From Amycolatopsis arida (lineage in GTDB: Bacteria; Actinomycetota; Actinomycetes; Mycobacteriales; Pseudonocardiaceae): a DNA stretch of 64,000 nt. The position numbers and the translations under genes were made by a program. The DNA lies in NCBI RefSeq assembly GCF_900115565.1, contig NZ_FOWW01000005.1, forward strand, positions 124,001 to 188,000. Reading direction: 5' to 3'. The notes beneath the pieces are model-generated. The model saw only the letters and a program-made list of their open reading frames with translations. It had not been told where the DNA came from and ran no database searches. This document shows positions 36,055-44,835 of this stretch, in pieces (position 1 is the first letter of the stretch; the number at the start of each line of letters is the position of its first letter).

Positions 36055-36990
36055 TCAACCGTCCGAACGGGCGCCCTCGCGCAGCGCGTCCCCGTGCGCG
36101 GCGAGGAACGCCGACAACGCCTCCCGCCACGGCCGCAGCGGGGTCAGCCCGGCCTCCCGCCACGCGCGGTCCGACAACACCGAGTACGCCGGGCGTGCCG
36201 CCGGCCGCGGGAACTCGGCCGTGGTGCACGGCCGCACCCGCTCCGGGTCCGCGCCCAGCTCGGCGAAGATCGCCCTGGCGAAGCCGCACCAGGTGGTGTC
36301 GCCGGTGTTGGTCAGGTGCAGCACCCGCTGCTCGGGGCCCTCGCCGGCGGCGACCCGGCCGGCCAGCTCGAGCAGCCCGCGGGCCAGGTCGGCGGTCCAC
36401 GTCGGCGAGCCGCGCTGGTCGTCCACCACGGACAGCGTGTCCCGCTCCCGCTCCAGCCGCGTCATCGTGGCGACGAAGTTGCTCCCGCCGGCCCCGTACA
36501 GCCACGCCGAGCGGACGATCCACGCCTGGGCACCCGAACCGAGCACCGCGTCCTCCCCCGCCGCCTTGGTGCGCCCGTAGGCACCGCGCGGCAGCACGCG
36601 GTCGGCGGGCTCGTAGGGCCGGTCGGCGTCGCCGGGGAAGACGTAGTCCGTGGAGACGTGCACCAGCGGCACCCGGCGCGACGAGCAGGCCGCGGCGAGC
36701 ACCCTGGGCCCGTCGACGTTCACCGCGAACGCCCGCTCCTCGTCGGTCTCCGCGGCGTCCACGGCGGTGTAGGCCGCGGCGTTGACCACCACCGCGCGCC
36801 GGCCGGACTCCCGGGCCCGGCGGGCGAGGTCGGCCACCGCCTCGATCACCGCACCGGCCGAGGTGAGGTCCAGCTCGGCGGAGCCCGGCGCGACCACCTC
36901 CACGGACGCGTCGCTGGCGGCGGCCAGGTCACGGCCGAGTTGCCCACCACCGCCGGGCACCAGCACGACGAGACCGTCCACGGTGGTCAC
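36055..36990 (-). CDS. rmlD: dTDP-4-dehydrorhamnose reductase
   Basis: A 311-residue NADPH-dependent SDR that makes dTDP-L-rhamnose. N-terminal Rossmann loop LVPGGGGQLGRDL near residue 10, the VNAAAYTAVDAAETDEERAF segment near 71, and the catalytic HVSTDYVFPGDADRPYEPAD (Thr/Asp and Y-x3-K in YGRTKAAGE) near 113-140. GTG 36990 overlaps the rmlB stop (GTGA). The position next to wbbL follows the mycobacterial Rv3266c arrangement. Confidence 0.92.
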   Translation of the reverse strand: MTTVDGLVVLVPGGGGQLGRDLAAASDASVEVVAPGSAELDLTSAGAVIEAVADLARRARESGRRAVVVNAAAYTAVDAAETDEERAFAVNVDGPRVLAAACSSRRVPLVHVSTDYVFPGDADRPYEPADRVLPRGAYGRTKAAGEDAVLGSGAQAWIVRSAWLYGAGGSNFVATMTRLERERDTLSVVDDQRGSPTWTADLARGLLELAGRVAAGEGPEQRVLHLTNTGDTTWCGFARAIFAELGADPERVRPCTTAEFPRPAARPAYSVLSDRAWREAGLTPLRPWREALSAFLAAHGDALREGARSDG

Positions 36991-37979
36991 GCCCCTTCCA
37001 GCGCGGCGCGCTTCTTGAGCGGCTCCCACCAGGCGCGGTTGTCGACGTACCAGCGGACCGTCTCGGCCAGGCCCTCGTCGAACGGGATCCGCGGCGTGTA
37101 GCCCAGCTCGCCGCTGATCTTGGTGATGTCCACGGAGTAGCGCCGGTCGTGGCCCTTGCGGTCGGTCACCCGCCGCACCCGGTCCCAGCCCGCGCCGACC
37201 GCCCGCAGCAGCCGGTCGGTGAGCTCCCGGTTGGTCAGCTCGGTGCCGCCACCGATGTTGTAGGTCTCCCCGGCCCTGCCCTTGTCGGCCACCAGCTGAA
37301 TGCCGTGGCAGTGGTCGTCGACGTGCAGCCAGTCCCGCACGTTCATCCCGTCGCCGTAGAGCGGCACGTCCTCGCCGTCGATCAGGTTGGTGATGAACAG
37401 CGGGATGACCTTCTCCGGGAACTGGTACGGGCCGTAGTTGTTCGAGCACCGGGTGACACACACCGGAAGACCGTAGGTGCGGTGGTAGGACCGGGCGATC
37501 AGGTCGGCGGACGCCTTCGACGCGGAGTACGGCGAGTTCGGCTCTAGCGGGTGCTCCTCGGTCCAGGAGCCCTCCTCGATCGACCCGTACACCTCGTCGG
37601 TGGACACGTGCACGAACTTGCCGACGGAGGCGTCGAGCGCGGCCTGCAGCAGGGTCTGCGTGCCGGCGACGTTGGTCAGCACGAAGTCCGCGGCGCCGAG
37701 AATGGACCTGTCCACATGCGACTCCGCGGCGAAGTGCACCACGAGGTCCACCCCGCGCATCAGCTCACCCACCAGCTCGGCGTCGCGGATGTCGCCCTGG
37801 ACGAACCGCAGCCGGGGGTTCGCGGCCACCGGGGCGAGGTTCTCCCGGCACCCGGCGTAGGTCAGCTTGTCCAGGACCACCACCTCGGCGTCGGCGACCG
37901 TGGGGTACCGCCCGGTCAGCGCCTGGCGCACGTAGTGCGACCCGATGAACCCGGCTCCCCCGGTGACCAGGACCCGCAT
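36987..37979 (-). CDS. rmlB: dTDP-glucose 4,6-dehydratase
   Basis: A 330-residue extended SDR that converts dTDP-glucose to dTDP-4-keto-6-deoxyglucose. Rossmann loop VTGGAGFIGSHYVRQAL at the N-terminus, FAAESHVDRSI near residue 86, catalytic HVSTDEVYGS near 128, and YSASKASADLI (Y-x3-K) near 158. ATG 37979 has GAGGGTGG eight bases upstream; a second in-frame ATG at 37985 is closer to it and less likely. Coupled to rmlD. Confidence 0.95.
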   Translation of the reverse strand: MRVLVTGGAGFIGSHYVRQALTGRYPTVADAEVVVLDKLTYAGCRENLAPVAANPRLRFVQGDIRDAELVGELMRGVDLVVHFAAESHVDRSILGAADFVLTNVAGTQTLLQAALDASVGKFVHVSTDEVYGSIEEGSWTEEHPLEPNSPYSASKASADLIARSYHRTYGLPVCVTRCSNNYGPYQFPEKVIPLFITNLIDGEDVPLYGDGMNVRDWLHVDDHCHGIQLVADKGRAGETYNIGGGTELTNRELTDRLLRAVGAGWDRVRRVTDRKGHDRRYSVDITKISGELGYTPRIPFDEGLAETVRWYVDNRAWWEPLKKRAALEGA

Positions 37980-38167
37980 GTGCATTCCACCCTCTCGTTA
38001 CCGGTGACGCCCGCAGTGTGCCACGGTCCGCTCTGGCCTCATTCGACCAATCCACCCCACATTCTCGGCGAAGTCAGTAATGTGGGAGGAAAGCGCCCTG
38101 CGGAGGTTGCGGAACGCCCTTCGTCCGGGGTACGCGCTGACCGCGAGGCCATCTGGGAGGAGCGCGC

Positions 38168-39718
38168 GTGACGGACCGGCCGCGGCCTGTGATCGGCGAG
38201 CCGGTCGCCCGTCGTCGAGGGGGCGCCGTGGGCCGGGTGGTGCTGCGTGGCGGCAAGGCGCTGCTCACCGCCGTCTCGGTGGCCGTGCTCGCGCTGGCCT
38301 GGTACGGCTGGCAGTTCGTCGGCGACCTCAACGAGGGGCTGGCCACCACCAACGTCTTCGACGGCGAGCCGAAGGCCAAGCCGCTGGACGGGGCGATCGA
38401 CATCCTGCTCGTCGGCCTCGACAGCCGCACCGACGCGCACGGCAACCCGCTTCCGCGCGAGGTACTGGACATGCTGCACGCCGGGAAGGCCGACGGCGAG
38501 CGGCAGACCGACACGATGATCCTGGTGCACATCCCGCAGGACGGCACCCGCGCCGTGGCGGTCTCCTTCCCCCGCGACACCTGGGTCGAGCTGGCCGGCG
38601 GCTACGGCAGGCACAAGCTGAACAGCGCGTTCGTCTACGCCTACAACGACAAGCACCAGACCCTGCTCGCCCAGGGCGAGACCGACCTGCGGAAGGTGCA
38701 GCGGCAGGCCACCCTCGCCGGCAGGAAGAACCTGATCGCCACCGTCGAGCAGCTCATCGGCCGGCCGGGCATGATCGACCGCTACGCCGAGGTCAATCTC
38801 GCCAGCTTCTACGAGATCACCAAGGCCATCGGCGGCATCGAGGTGTGCCTGAAGGAGCCGGTCCAGGAGTACCGGTCGGGAATCGACCTGCCCGCCGGCC
38901 GGCAGACCGTCGAGGGCGTGCAGGCGCTGGCGTTCGTCCGGCAGCGCTACGAGCTGCCGAACGGCGACCTCGACCGGATCGCCCGCCAGCAGGCGTTCCT
39001 GTCCGGCCTCGCCCGCAAGGTGCTCTCCACCGACGTGCTGACCAGCCCGAGCAAGCTCAACGAGCTGGTCGCCGCGGTGAAGAAGTCGGTGGTGCTGTCC
39101 GAGCAGTGGGACCTGTGGGAGTTCGCCGCGCAGATGCGCGGGCTCACCGGCGGCAACATCGAGTTCCACACCATCCCGGTGGTGGGTGACGCCAGGATCG
39201 GCGGGGCCTACGTGCTCCGGATCGACGTGGCGCGGGTGCGCTCGTTCGTCGCCTCGCTGGTCGGGGAGCCCGAGCCGGCACCGGACGACACCGTGTCCGG
39301 CGCCGCGGACATCACCGTCACCGTCTACGACGGCTCCGGAGGCAGCGGGCTCGGCCGGCAGGTGCGGGACCTGCTCACCGACAGCGGGTTCGCCGGCACC
39401 GGGGTGACCAGGACCGCCGCCAGGTCCACCACCGTGGTGCGGCACGCGCCCGGCGACACGGCGACGCTCACCGCGATCCGGCAGGCACTGGGCGAGGTCG
39501 AGGTGGCCGCGGAGCCCGATCCGGACGTGCCGACCGGGCAGGCACGGGTCCTGGTCGGGCGGGACTTCCGGCCGACCACGGCGGCCTCGCCGTCCAACGC
39601 CGCTGGGCAGCGCAATCCGGCTCCGGCCGCCAGCTCAGGGCCGGGATCGGCGTCGACCTCCGCCGCGCCGCCCGCGGCGCCGCCGATCACGGCCGGCGGC
39701 GTCCCCTGCGTGAACTAG
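38168..39718 (+). CDS. LytR-CpsA-Psr (LCP) ligase with LytR_C domain
   Basis: A 516-residue membrane-anchored phosphotransferase that joins polyprenyl-linked glycans (arabinogalactan or related polymer) to peptidoglycan. TM helix near residues 28-46; LCP core: IDILLVGLDSRTDAHG, DTMILVHIPQDG, VSFPRDTWVEL (Arg/Asp pyrophosphate binding) and the GVQALAFVRQRYELPNGDLD segment near 250. A LytR_C domain (375-460) follows, then a Pro/Ala tail ending VPCVN. GTG 38168. Synteny places it as the Rv3267 (Lcp1-type) equivalent. Confidence 0.9.
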   Translation: MTDRPRPVIGEPVARRRGGAVGRVVLRGGKALLTAVSVAVLALAWYGWQFVGDLNEGLATTNVFDGEPKAKPLDGAIDILLVGLDSRTDAHGNPLPREVLDMLHAGKADGERQTDTMILVHIPQDGTRAVAVSFPRDTWVELAGGYGRHKLNSAFVYAYNDKHQTLLAQGETDLRKVQRQATLAGRKNLIATVEQLIGRPGMIDRYAEVNLASFYEITKAIGGIEVCLKEPVQEYRSGIDLPAGRQTVEGVQALAFVRQRYELPNGDLDRIARQQAFLSGLARKVLSTDVLTSPSKLNELVAAVKKSVVLSEQWDLWEFAAQMRGLTGGNIEFHTIPVVGDARIGGAYVLRIDVARVRSFVASLVGEPEPAPDDTVSGAADITVTVYDGSGGSGLGRQVRDLLTDSGFAGTGVTRTAARSTTVVRHAPGDTATLTAIRQALGEVEVAAEPDPDVPTGQARVLVGRDFRPTTAASPSNAAGQRNPAPAASSGPGSASTSAAPPAAPPITAGGVPCVN

Positions 39719-39824
39719 CGTGTGAACTCGCGCTCCCGTACCGGCTCGACGGCTTCGGACGAAGCGCCGGTGGCCTAGCCTTGAGTAGGCATGGTGGACG
39801 TCGGAAACGAGGTGGGGTGGGGAC

Positions 39825-41414
39825 GTGACCGGCGGCGACGACGGCCCGGAGCGCGATCCGGAGCGGGAGGGGTCCGGAGAGTCGGAGGTCGGCGACACCG
39901 GCACCGCGGACGAGCACACCGCGGACCGGGGTGACGCCGGCGAGGACGCCGCCCACGACGACACGGGCGAGCACGGCGCTGCCCTCGAGGACGCGGCCGA
40001 GCACGGTACGGCCGAGGAGGACCCGGCGGGCGGCGCCGGGACCGCCGAGGACGGCGGGGACTCGGCTGCCGGCGAGAGCACCACTGCCGAAGACCACGAG
40101 GATTACGAGGACCACACGGCCGAGGGCGGCGGCGGAGCGGCCGCGTCGCCGCGGCGGTTCGTGCCCTCGCCACACCCGCGCTCGGCGCCCCCGGCCAGCG
40201 AGTCCCGCCTGGCCGAGCCCGCCCGGTCGCGGCGGGGGCGGCGGGCCGGGCACGCGGTGGGGCGGGTGCTGCTGGCGTTGCTGTCGGCGGTGGCGCTGGT
40301 GGCCACCGGCTACGCCTACACCCGGCTCGACGACCTGCGGGACAACGTCCACACCACCGACGCCCTCGACCTGCACGACGAGGACCCGGTGGCCCCGCCA
40401 GCCGACGACGGGGCCACCGACATCCTGCTGGTCGGCACCGACGCGCGCACCGACATGCAGGGCAACCCGCTGCCGCTCGACGTGCTGAGGGCGTTGCGCA
40501 CGGAGAGCAAGGCGGGGATCAACACCGACACGTTGATCCTGCTGCGCGTCCCGAAGGACGGCGGCCGGCCGACCGGGGTGTCGATCCCGCGGGACACGTG
40601 GGTGAGCGTGCCCCAGGGCGGCCACGCCAAGATCAACTCGGTGTACGGCGTGGCGAAGGCGGCCGCGGCCGAGCGGCTGCGCCGGGAGGGGGCGCGCGAC
40701 CAGGCCGCGATCGAGCGCGAGTCCGACCAGGCCGGGCGCCGCGCGCTGGTGAAGACCGTGCAGGAGTTCACCCAGGTGCGGATCGACCACTACGCCGAGG
40801 TCGGGCTGCTCGGGTTCTACCTGCTCACCGAGGCACTCGGTGGGGTCAAGGTGTGCCTGCGGCACGCGACCGAGGACAAGGACTCGGGGGCCGACTTCCG
40901 CGCCGGGCCGCAGGTGGTGTCCGGCGGCGAGGCGCTGTCGTTCGTGCGGCAGCGGAAGAACCTGCCGCGCGGCGACCTGGACCGGATCGTGCGGCAGCAG
41001 GCGTTCCTGGCGTCGGCGCTGCACCAGGTGCTGTCCGCGGGCACGCTGACCAACCCGGGCAAGCTGGACCAGCTCACCGACGCGGTGCACCGGTCGCTGG
41101 TCACCGACCCGGACCTCGACCTGTTGAAGTTCGCCGAGCAGGCGAAGGACATCGCCTCGGGCGACATCGAGTTCGTCACCATCCCGGTGGTCACGGTGGG
41201 CGCCCGCAGCGAGGACGGGCAGAGCATCGTCGAGGTGAACCTCGCCGAGGTGCGCCGGTTCATCGCCGGCCTGGTGCCCACGGACTCCGGAGCCACCGGA
41301 GCCGCCGAGGCCACCGCGGGTGTCCGAGGGGGTGGCGGCGCCGCCGGGAGCAACGGCGCCGGCGGTGGCGCCGCGCGGCAGATCACCGCCGAGGACGTTC
41401 CCTGCGTCAACTAG
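39825..41414 (+). CDS. Second LCP ligase with long acidic cytoplasmic N-terminus
   Basis: A 529-residue LCP enzyme. Residues 1-110 are a disordered, very acidic Asp/Glu/Thr-rich cytoplasmic tail, then a basic patch RSRRGRRAGHAVG and a TM helix near 146-165. LCP core: ATDILLVGTDARTDMQGNPL, DTLILLRVPKDGG, VSIPRDTWVSVP and EALSFVRQRKNLPRGDLDRI. LytR_C is missing; a Gly/Ala tail ends in VPCVN as in the preceding LCP gene. GTG 39825. The tandem LCP pair could serve different acceptor glycans. Confidence 0.9.
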   Translation: MTGGDDGPERDPEREGSGESEVGDTGTADEHTADRGDAGEDAAHDDTGEHGAALEDAAEHGTAEEDPAGGAGTAEDGGDSAAGESTTAEDHEDYEDHTAEGGGGAAASPRRFVPSPHPRSAPPASESRLAEPARSRRGRRAGHAVGRVLLALLSAVALVATGYAYTRLDDLRDNVHTTDALDLHDEDPVAPPADDGATDILLVGTDARTDMQGNPLPLDVLRALRTESKAGINTDTLILLRVPKDGGRPTGVSIPRDTWVSVPQGGHAKINSVYGVAKAAAAERLRREGARDQAAIERESDQAGRRALVKTVQEFTQVRIDHYAEVGLLGFYLLTEALGGVKVCLRHATEDKDSGADFRAGPQVVSGGEALSFVRQRKNLPRGDLDRIVRQQAFLASALHQVLSAGTLTNPGKLDQLTDAVHRSLVTDPDLDLLKFAEQAKDIASGDIEFVTIPVVTVGARSEDGQSIVEVNLAEVRRFIAGLVPTDSGATGAAEATAGVRGGGGAAGSNGAGGGAARQITAEDVPCVN

Positions 41415-41559
41415 CGCACGTCGGTGGCGGTGCGCCGGCGGACCTGCCCTGTCCACTCTGGACGACTTGAGACAACCCCGCGCCCACCTCCTGAGAGCTC
41501 CTGGCAGCGGTACGGGCCTGCCCGTTCCGCGCCCGTTGGTGCGCGAAGGGCGAGTTCCG

Positions 41560-41742
41560 ATGGACGAGCTCGACCCGCGTGCGGGCCTTCTCGGTATGAC
41601 CGAGCTGGACACGGGCGGACTGCGCGAGATGCTGGACGTGCCGCCGCCCGGCGAGTTGCCCGGCGTGGTCGCGGCGGCCGCACGTCCGGGAAGCGGAAGC
41701 GGAAGGGCAGGTAGCACCACGGTCATCGGCCGCGGTGGCTAG
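41560..41742 (+). CDS. Possible small protein (60 aa)
   Basis: A short frame from ATG 41560 behind GAAGGGCGAG, reading MDELDPRAGLLGMTEL, then a Pro-rich and Gly-rich C-terminus. It ends 10 bases before the TIGR03089 gene, so it would be its operon partner. No family recognised; composition is compatible with coding but the call is weak. Confidence 0.35.
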   Translation: MDELDPRAGLLGMTELDTGGLREMLDVPPPGELPGVVAAAARPGSGSGRAGSTTVIGRGG

Positions 41743-41752
41743 TGTCGGGGCC

Positions 41753-42466
41753 ATGAGCATCACCGAATGGCTGCTGCGTCCACTGCTCGCCACGGCCGCG
41801 GCCCGCCCGCTGATCACCCACTACGACGACGCCGCCGGGAGCAGGATCGAACTGTCCGTCGCCACCACCGCGAACTGGGCCGCCAAGACGGCGAACTGGT
41901 TGGTGGACGAGCACGACGTGGAGCCGGGCGACGAGGTCGCGGTGAACCTGCCGGCGCACTGGCAGACCGCCGGGGTGCTGCTGGGCGCGTGGTGGTGCGG
42001 GGCCCACGTGGTACGGGAGCCGGCGGGCGCGCGGGTGGCGTTCGTCGGGCCCTCGGCCGGGGCGAGCGAGGGCGCGGAGGTCGTGGCCGTGGTGGCGCTG
42101 GACCCGCTCGGCCGCGGGCTGCCCGCGCCACCCGCCGAAGGCGCGATCGACTTCCTCACCGAGGCCCGCCTCGCCGGGGACGACTTCACGCCGCTGCTGC
42201 CGGTTCCCGGCGACACGCCCGCCCTCGCCGGATCCACAGTGGACGAGGTGTTGGACCGGGCCGCGGCCGATGCCACGGCCGCGGGCATCGGCACCGGCGA
42301 CCGGGTCCTGTCCACACTGGACTGGGACTTGCCGGAGGGCGTGCTCGCAGGGCTGCTGGCGCCGCTGTCGGCCGGGGCGCACCTGGTGCAGGTCACCGCG
42401 GCCGACCCGGCGAGGCTGACCGACCGCCGGCGCACCGAGCGCACGACGGTCGACCTGCTCCGCTGA
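41753..42466 (+). CDS. TIGR03089 family protein
   Basis: A 237-residue protein of the actinobacterial TIGR03089 family, related to the N-terminal part of AMP-binding enzymes but without their ATP motifs. ATG 41753: SITEWLLRPLLATAAARPL, then VEPGDEVAVNLPAHWQTAGV near residue 63 and VLAGLLAPLSAGAHLVQVTA near 200. The position after the LCP genes equals that of Rv3268. The last 494 bases (41973-42466) are repeated with divergence at 48524-49017, on the far side of an accessory island. Function unknown. Confidence 0.85.
   Translation: MSITEWLLRPLLATAAARPLITHYDDAAGSRIELSVATTANWAAKTANWLVDEHDVEPGDEVAVNLPAHWQTAGVLLGAWWCGAHVVREPAGARVAFVGPSAGASEGAEVVAVVALDPLGRGLPAPPAEGAIDFLTEARLAGDDFTPLLPVPGDTPALAGSTVDEVLDRAAADATAAGIGTGDRVLSTLDWDLPEGVLAGLLAPLSAGAHLVQVTAADPARLTDRRRTERTTVDLLR
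41973..42466 (+). repeat. Direct repeat A: 3' part of the TIGR03089 gene
   Basis: Matches 48524-49017 base for base without indels; I count about 32 mismatches in 494 (about 93% identity), with the first 88 bases identical. Homology ends exactly at the shared stop codon. Confidence 0.95.
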
Positions 42467-42469
42467 CGG

Positions 42470-42690
42470 TGGCCGCTGCCCGTGCTGGTACGGCGTTCGG
42501 CCGGAAACAGAGGCGTGCCAGGCACACCCCAGAACGCCTCATCGTTGAACCGGCCCCGAACGTCCTCGGCATACCATGTCAGCAGGCGGTCCGCGCCAGC
42601 GATCAACGGGACCAGCCGGACCTTCGGCCCGCTGCCGTTGGCGTCCTTGCCGAACCGCACATGGAGCTTGCCGAAATCTTGCGCAGAAGT
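42470..42690 (-). pseudogene. Tyrosine recombinase (integrase) fragment
   Basis: The reverse strand reads [20 protein letters not shown] and then [40 protein letters not shown], ending at AERR. This is the central catalytic-core hairpin (the Lys region) of XerC/phage-type tyrosine recombinases. The N-terminal arm domain and the C-terminal His-x-x-Arg ... Tyr segment are absent. The break falls within about 20 bases of the TIGR03089 stop codon, so it marks the island's left junction. Confidence 0.7.
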
Positions 42691-42835
42691 TCAAGTCGAG
42701 GTACACGCCACTCGGCTTCAGCGACCAGGCGAACCTCGACGATGGCGCCATGTGGCCAACCGCGTTCGCCCTGACGGAGTTGACCCCGCCGACGAGGCAC
42801 GGATCAGCGCATTGGTCAAGCAAGCGGCGAACTGA
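42681..42835 (+). pseudogene. DUF1801-like C-terminal fragment with frameshift
   Basis: Plus-strand reading [34 protein letters not shown], and, after a one-base loss in the C run at 42784-42787, [15 protein letters not shown] then TGA. This matches my recollection of the C-terminus of DUF1801 (YdhG-like) proteins. The N-terminus is missing, replaced by the integrase fragment on the other strand. A second junction inside the island edge. Confidence 0.55.
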
Positions 42836-42913
42836 GGGCTGGCAGCGACCACACCGTCGCGCCGCAGCAGATCAACGACCATCGCTCGAATCGTGAACAG
42901 GAGACCTCACGCC

Positions 42914-43357
42914 ATGCAACCCCCACCCCGGCCCCCCGAGCAGCGCAAGAACGACACACTGCGCCGACTCGAACACGACGTCGACGCCTGGGTGGCCACC
43001 GCCGACCCCGCGGGCACGCCGTATCTAGTACCCCTGTCGTTCCTTTGGGACGGCGAGACGCTCCTGATCGCGACACCGGCCACCAATCCCACAGCCCGGA
43101 ATCTCCGCGCCAGCGGGCGGGTCCGCCTCACGGTCGGGCCGCCCCGCGACGTGGTGCTCATCGAGGGATTCGCGGTGGTCGTCGAGGAGGTCGCGCACGA
43201 CGTCGGCGACGCGTTCGCGGCGAAGACGGGGTTCGAACCCCGGAAACAGCGGAACTGCCCGTACTTCCGTATCCGGCCGGAGCTGATCCAGGCCTGGCGC
43301 GAAGCCAACGAGATCGTGGGCCGGGATCTGATGGTCGCCGGCGAGTGGCAAGTGTAG
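42914..43357 (+). CDS. Pyridoxamine 5'-phosphate oxidase-fold flavoprotein
   Basis: A 147-residue split-barrel protein: DAWVATADPAGTPYLVPLSF near residue 23, LWDGETLLIATPATNPTARN and VRLTVGPPRDVVLIEGFAVV. This is the FDOR/PPOX fold; many actinobacterial members use F420 or FMN. The host makes F420 (fbiA, fbiB), so F420 use is possible but the cofactor is not readable. ATG 42914. First intact cargo gene of the island. Confidence 0.82.
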   Translation: MQPPPRPPEQRKNDTLRRLEHDVDAWVATADPAGTPYLVPLSFLWDGETLLIATPATNPTARNLRASGRVRLTVGPPRDVVLIEGFAVVVEEVAHDVGDAFAAKTGFEPRKQRNCPYFRIRPELIQAWREANEIVGRDLMVAGEWQV

Positions 43358-43587
43358 CGCTCCTTCACGATCCGCACAGGACGGTGCCCGCACCACCGTT
43401 GGGACGGACACGCCTGGGTGTCGAGACCTTGCGGCACAGCGCTGACCGGCCCAACGACGGAGTGCGCACCCGTGTGCTAGGCCGTGCTCGTCCCAACGCG
43501 GTGAAAGAATCTTGACGCGGGATGTCGAAAGAGTGGGCTGCCGTGCGACGCGTTGACGACACCACCGACAGCGAAGGAGACAACGAG

Positions 43588-44187
43588 ATGGGCAAGGTCA
43601 CCACCGGCGCCACGATGTCGCTCGACGGCTACATCGCCGGACCAGGAGAAAGCGGCTTCGATCTGCTGTTCCAGTGGTACGGCAACGGCGACGTCGAGAT
43701 CCCTTCGGCCAGTCCCGACGTGCCGCCGCCCCACATCTCCGCGGCGAGCGCCGAGCTGATCAAGCTGGAGTGGGAGAACACCGGCGCGTTGGTCGTCGGC
43801 CGGCACCTCTACGACATGACGAACGCCTGGGGCGGGCGTCACCCAATGAACGTGACCACGGTCGTGCTCACCCACCGGCGCCCCGACGACCGTCCGGAGG
43901 ACGACGAGAACTTCGTCTTCGTCACCGACGGCATCGAGGCGGCGGTGGCCAGGGCGAAGGAGCTGGCGGGGGACAAGCACGTCGTCGTCAACGGCGGCCA
44001 GATAGCCCGACAGTGCCTGGAGGCCGGCCTGCTCGACGAGGTCGGCATCGAGTTGGTACCGGTCGTGCTGGGCGGCGGGAAGACGCTGTTCGGCGAGCTC
44101 GGCCCCACACCGGTGCAGTTCGAGGGACCCATAGCGGTGGTCGAGGGCATCGGCGTTACCCACCTGCGTTACCGGGTCAAGAGATAG
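43588..44187 (+). CDS. Dihydrofolate reductase family protein (RibD C-terminal type)
   Basis: A 199-residue NADPH-binding reductase-like protein: MGKVTTGATMSLDGYIAGPG at the N-terminus, TGALVVGRHLYDMTNAW near residue 67, VFVTDGIEAAVARAKELAGD and VVVNGGQIARQCLEAGLLDE near 130. Stand-alone members are common cargo in actinomycetes, with unknown substrates. ATG 43588 has GAAGGAG ten bases upstream; an upstream in-frame ATG at 43522 has no ribosome-binding site. The preceding 230 bases (43358-43587) show no recognisable gene. Confidence 0.85.
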   Translation: MGKVTTGATMSLDGYIAGPGESGFDLLFQWYGNGDVEIPSASPDVPPPHISAASAELIKLEWENTGALVVGRHLYDMTNAWGGRHPMNVTTVVLTHRRPDDRPEDDENFVFVTDGIEAAVARAKELAGDKHVVVNGGQIARQCLEAGLLDEVGIELVPVVLGGGKTLFGELGPTPVQFEGPIAVVEGIGVTHLRYRVKR

Positions 44188-44214
44188 TTCTCCGGCGACG
44201 ACGCCGCCTTTCGG

Positions 44215-44403
44215 GTGAGCGGACCCGGCAGGGAGGGTCGCCCCGCGGCCCGGTGTTCCTCGCAATCCCCGGGCGTTCCCGACCTCGACCAGGCCGCCAA
44301 ACATCTCGGCTCCAGAAAAGCCACTCTTGTCCGCCGAGTCGCCCAACTCGACCACGCCGCCGGCGCCACACTACTGGCAGCCACACCTGACGGAATCAAA
44401 TGA
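44215..44403 (+). pseudogene. Possible fragment of a LysR-like HTH protein
   Basis: A short frame ending DLDQAAKHLGSRKATLVRRV, AQLDHAAGATLLAATPDGI. The pattern is that of a LysR-type recognition helix plus the following TLL segment, but the start and effector domain are missing. It is in the AT-richer, gene-poor part of the island. Low confidence. Confidence 0.3.
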
Positions 44404-44797
44404 CTCCCGCCGGAAGTAATTCACACAGGGCGTACTTCCGATCTTGCCCATGATCGACCGAACCGGCAGGGGACCGCGCCGTATCACCCCAGAACATACT
44501 GAACCGCCCAGGAAAGGCAACAGAAATGAGACTGATCCTGAACGACATCACCATGAGACGACAGCAAATCGCGCCGGTGGTCGGTTGGCGAATCACCTTG
44601 GCAAACTGATTTCCCGGGCAGGAGCAGGCTCGAGCCCGCCAGGGTGGAAGACCCCCACCGACGTCGCCAGGCATTCAGGGACGCTCGATCAGCGCCAGCA
44701 GGCTCACTATCGTCGACCAGGAGCAGCATCGGGGAAGGCTGGGGGCATGGCGTGCCGGTTCGGCTCTGTTCGTCCAGGCCGCGCGCTTTGGCTGGGC
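44404..44797. other. Gene-poor, lower-GC stretch of the island
   Basis: About 390 bases with no convincing gene. GC is visibly lower than average (AT-rich runs near 44410-44440 and 44515-44610). A 27-codon frame from ATG 44526 behind AGGAAAGG was seen but is not supported. It probably contains decayed DNA. Confidence 0.45.
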
Positions 44798-44828
44798 TTG
44801 CACCTCACGCGACGTGAGATTCTACGAT
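44798..44828 (+). promoter_or_regulatory. MerR-type promoter with 19-base spacer and centred dyad
   Basis: TTGCAC (44798-44803) and TACGAT (44823-44828) are separated by 19 bases instead of 17. The spacer contains CTCACG-CGA-CGTGAG (44804-44818), a perfect dyad. This is the hallmark of MerR/TipA-activated promoters. The ATG of the MerR gene is only seven bases after the -10, so the transcript is probably leaderless and autoregulated. Confidence 0.85.
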
Positions 44829-44835
44829 CGGATCC

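Noticed and set aside
43522-43587. Upstream start of the DHFR-like gene
   Set aside because: No ribosome-binding site and unusual composition; ATG 43588 with GAAGGAG is better.
43358-43587. Search for a gene or tRNA between the PPOX and DHFR-like genes
   Set aside because: No open frame with gene-like codons and no tRNA cloverleaf pattern seen; left unannotated.
44526-44609. 27-codon frame behind AGGAAAGG in the island
   Set aside because: Very short, no known family and in decayed DNA; the ribosome-binding site alone is not enough.
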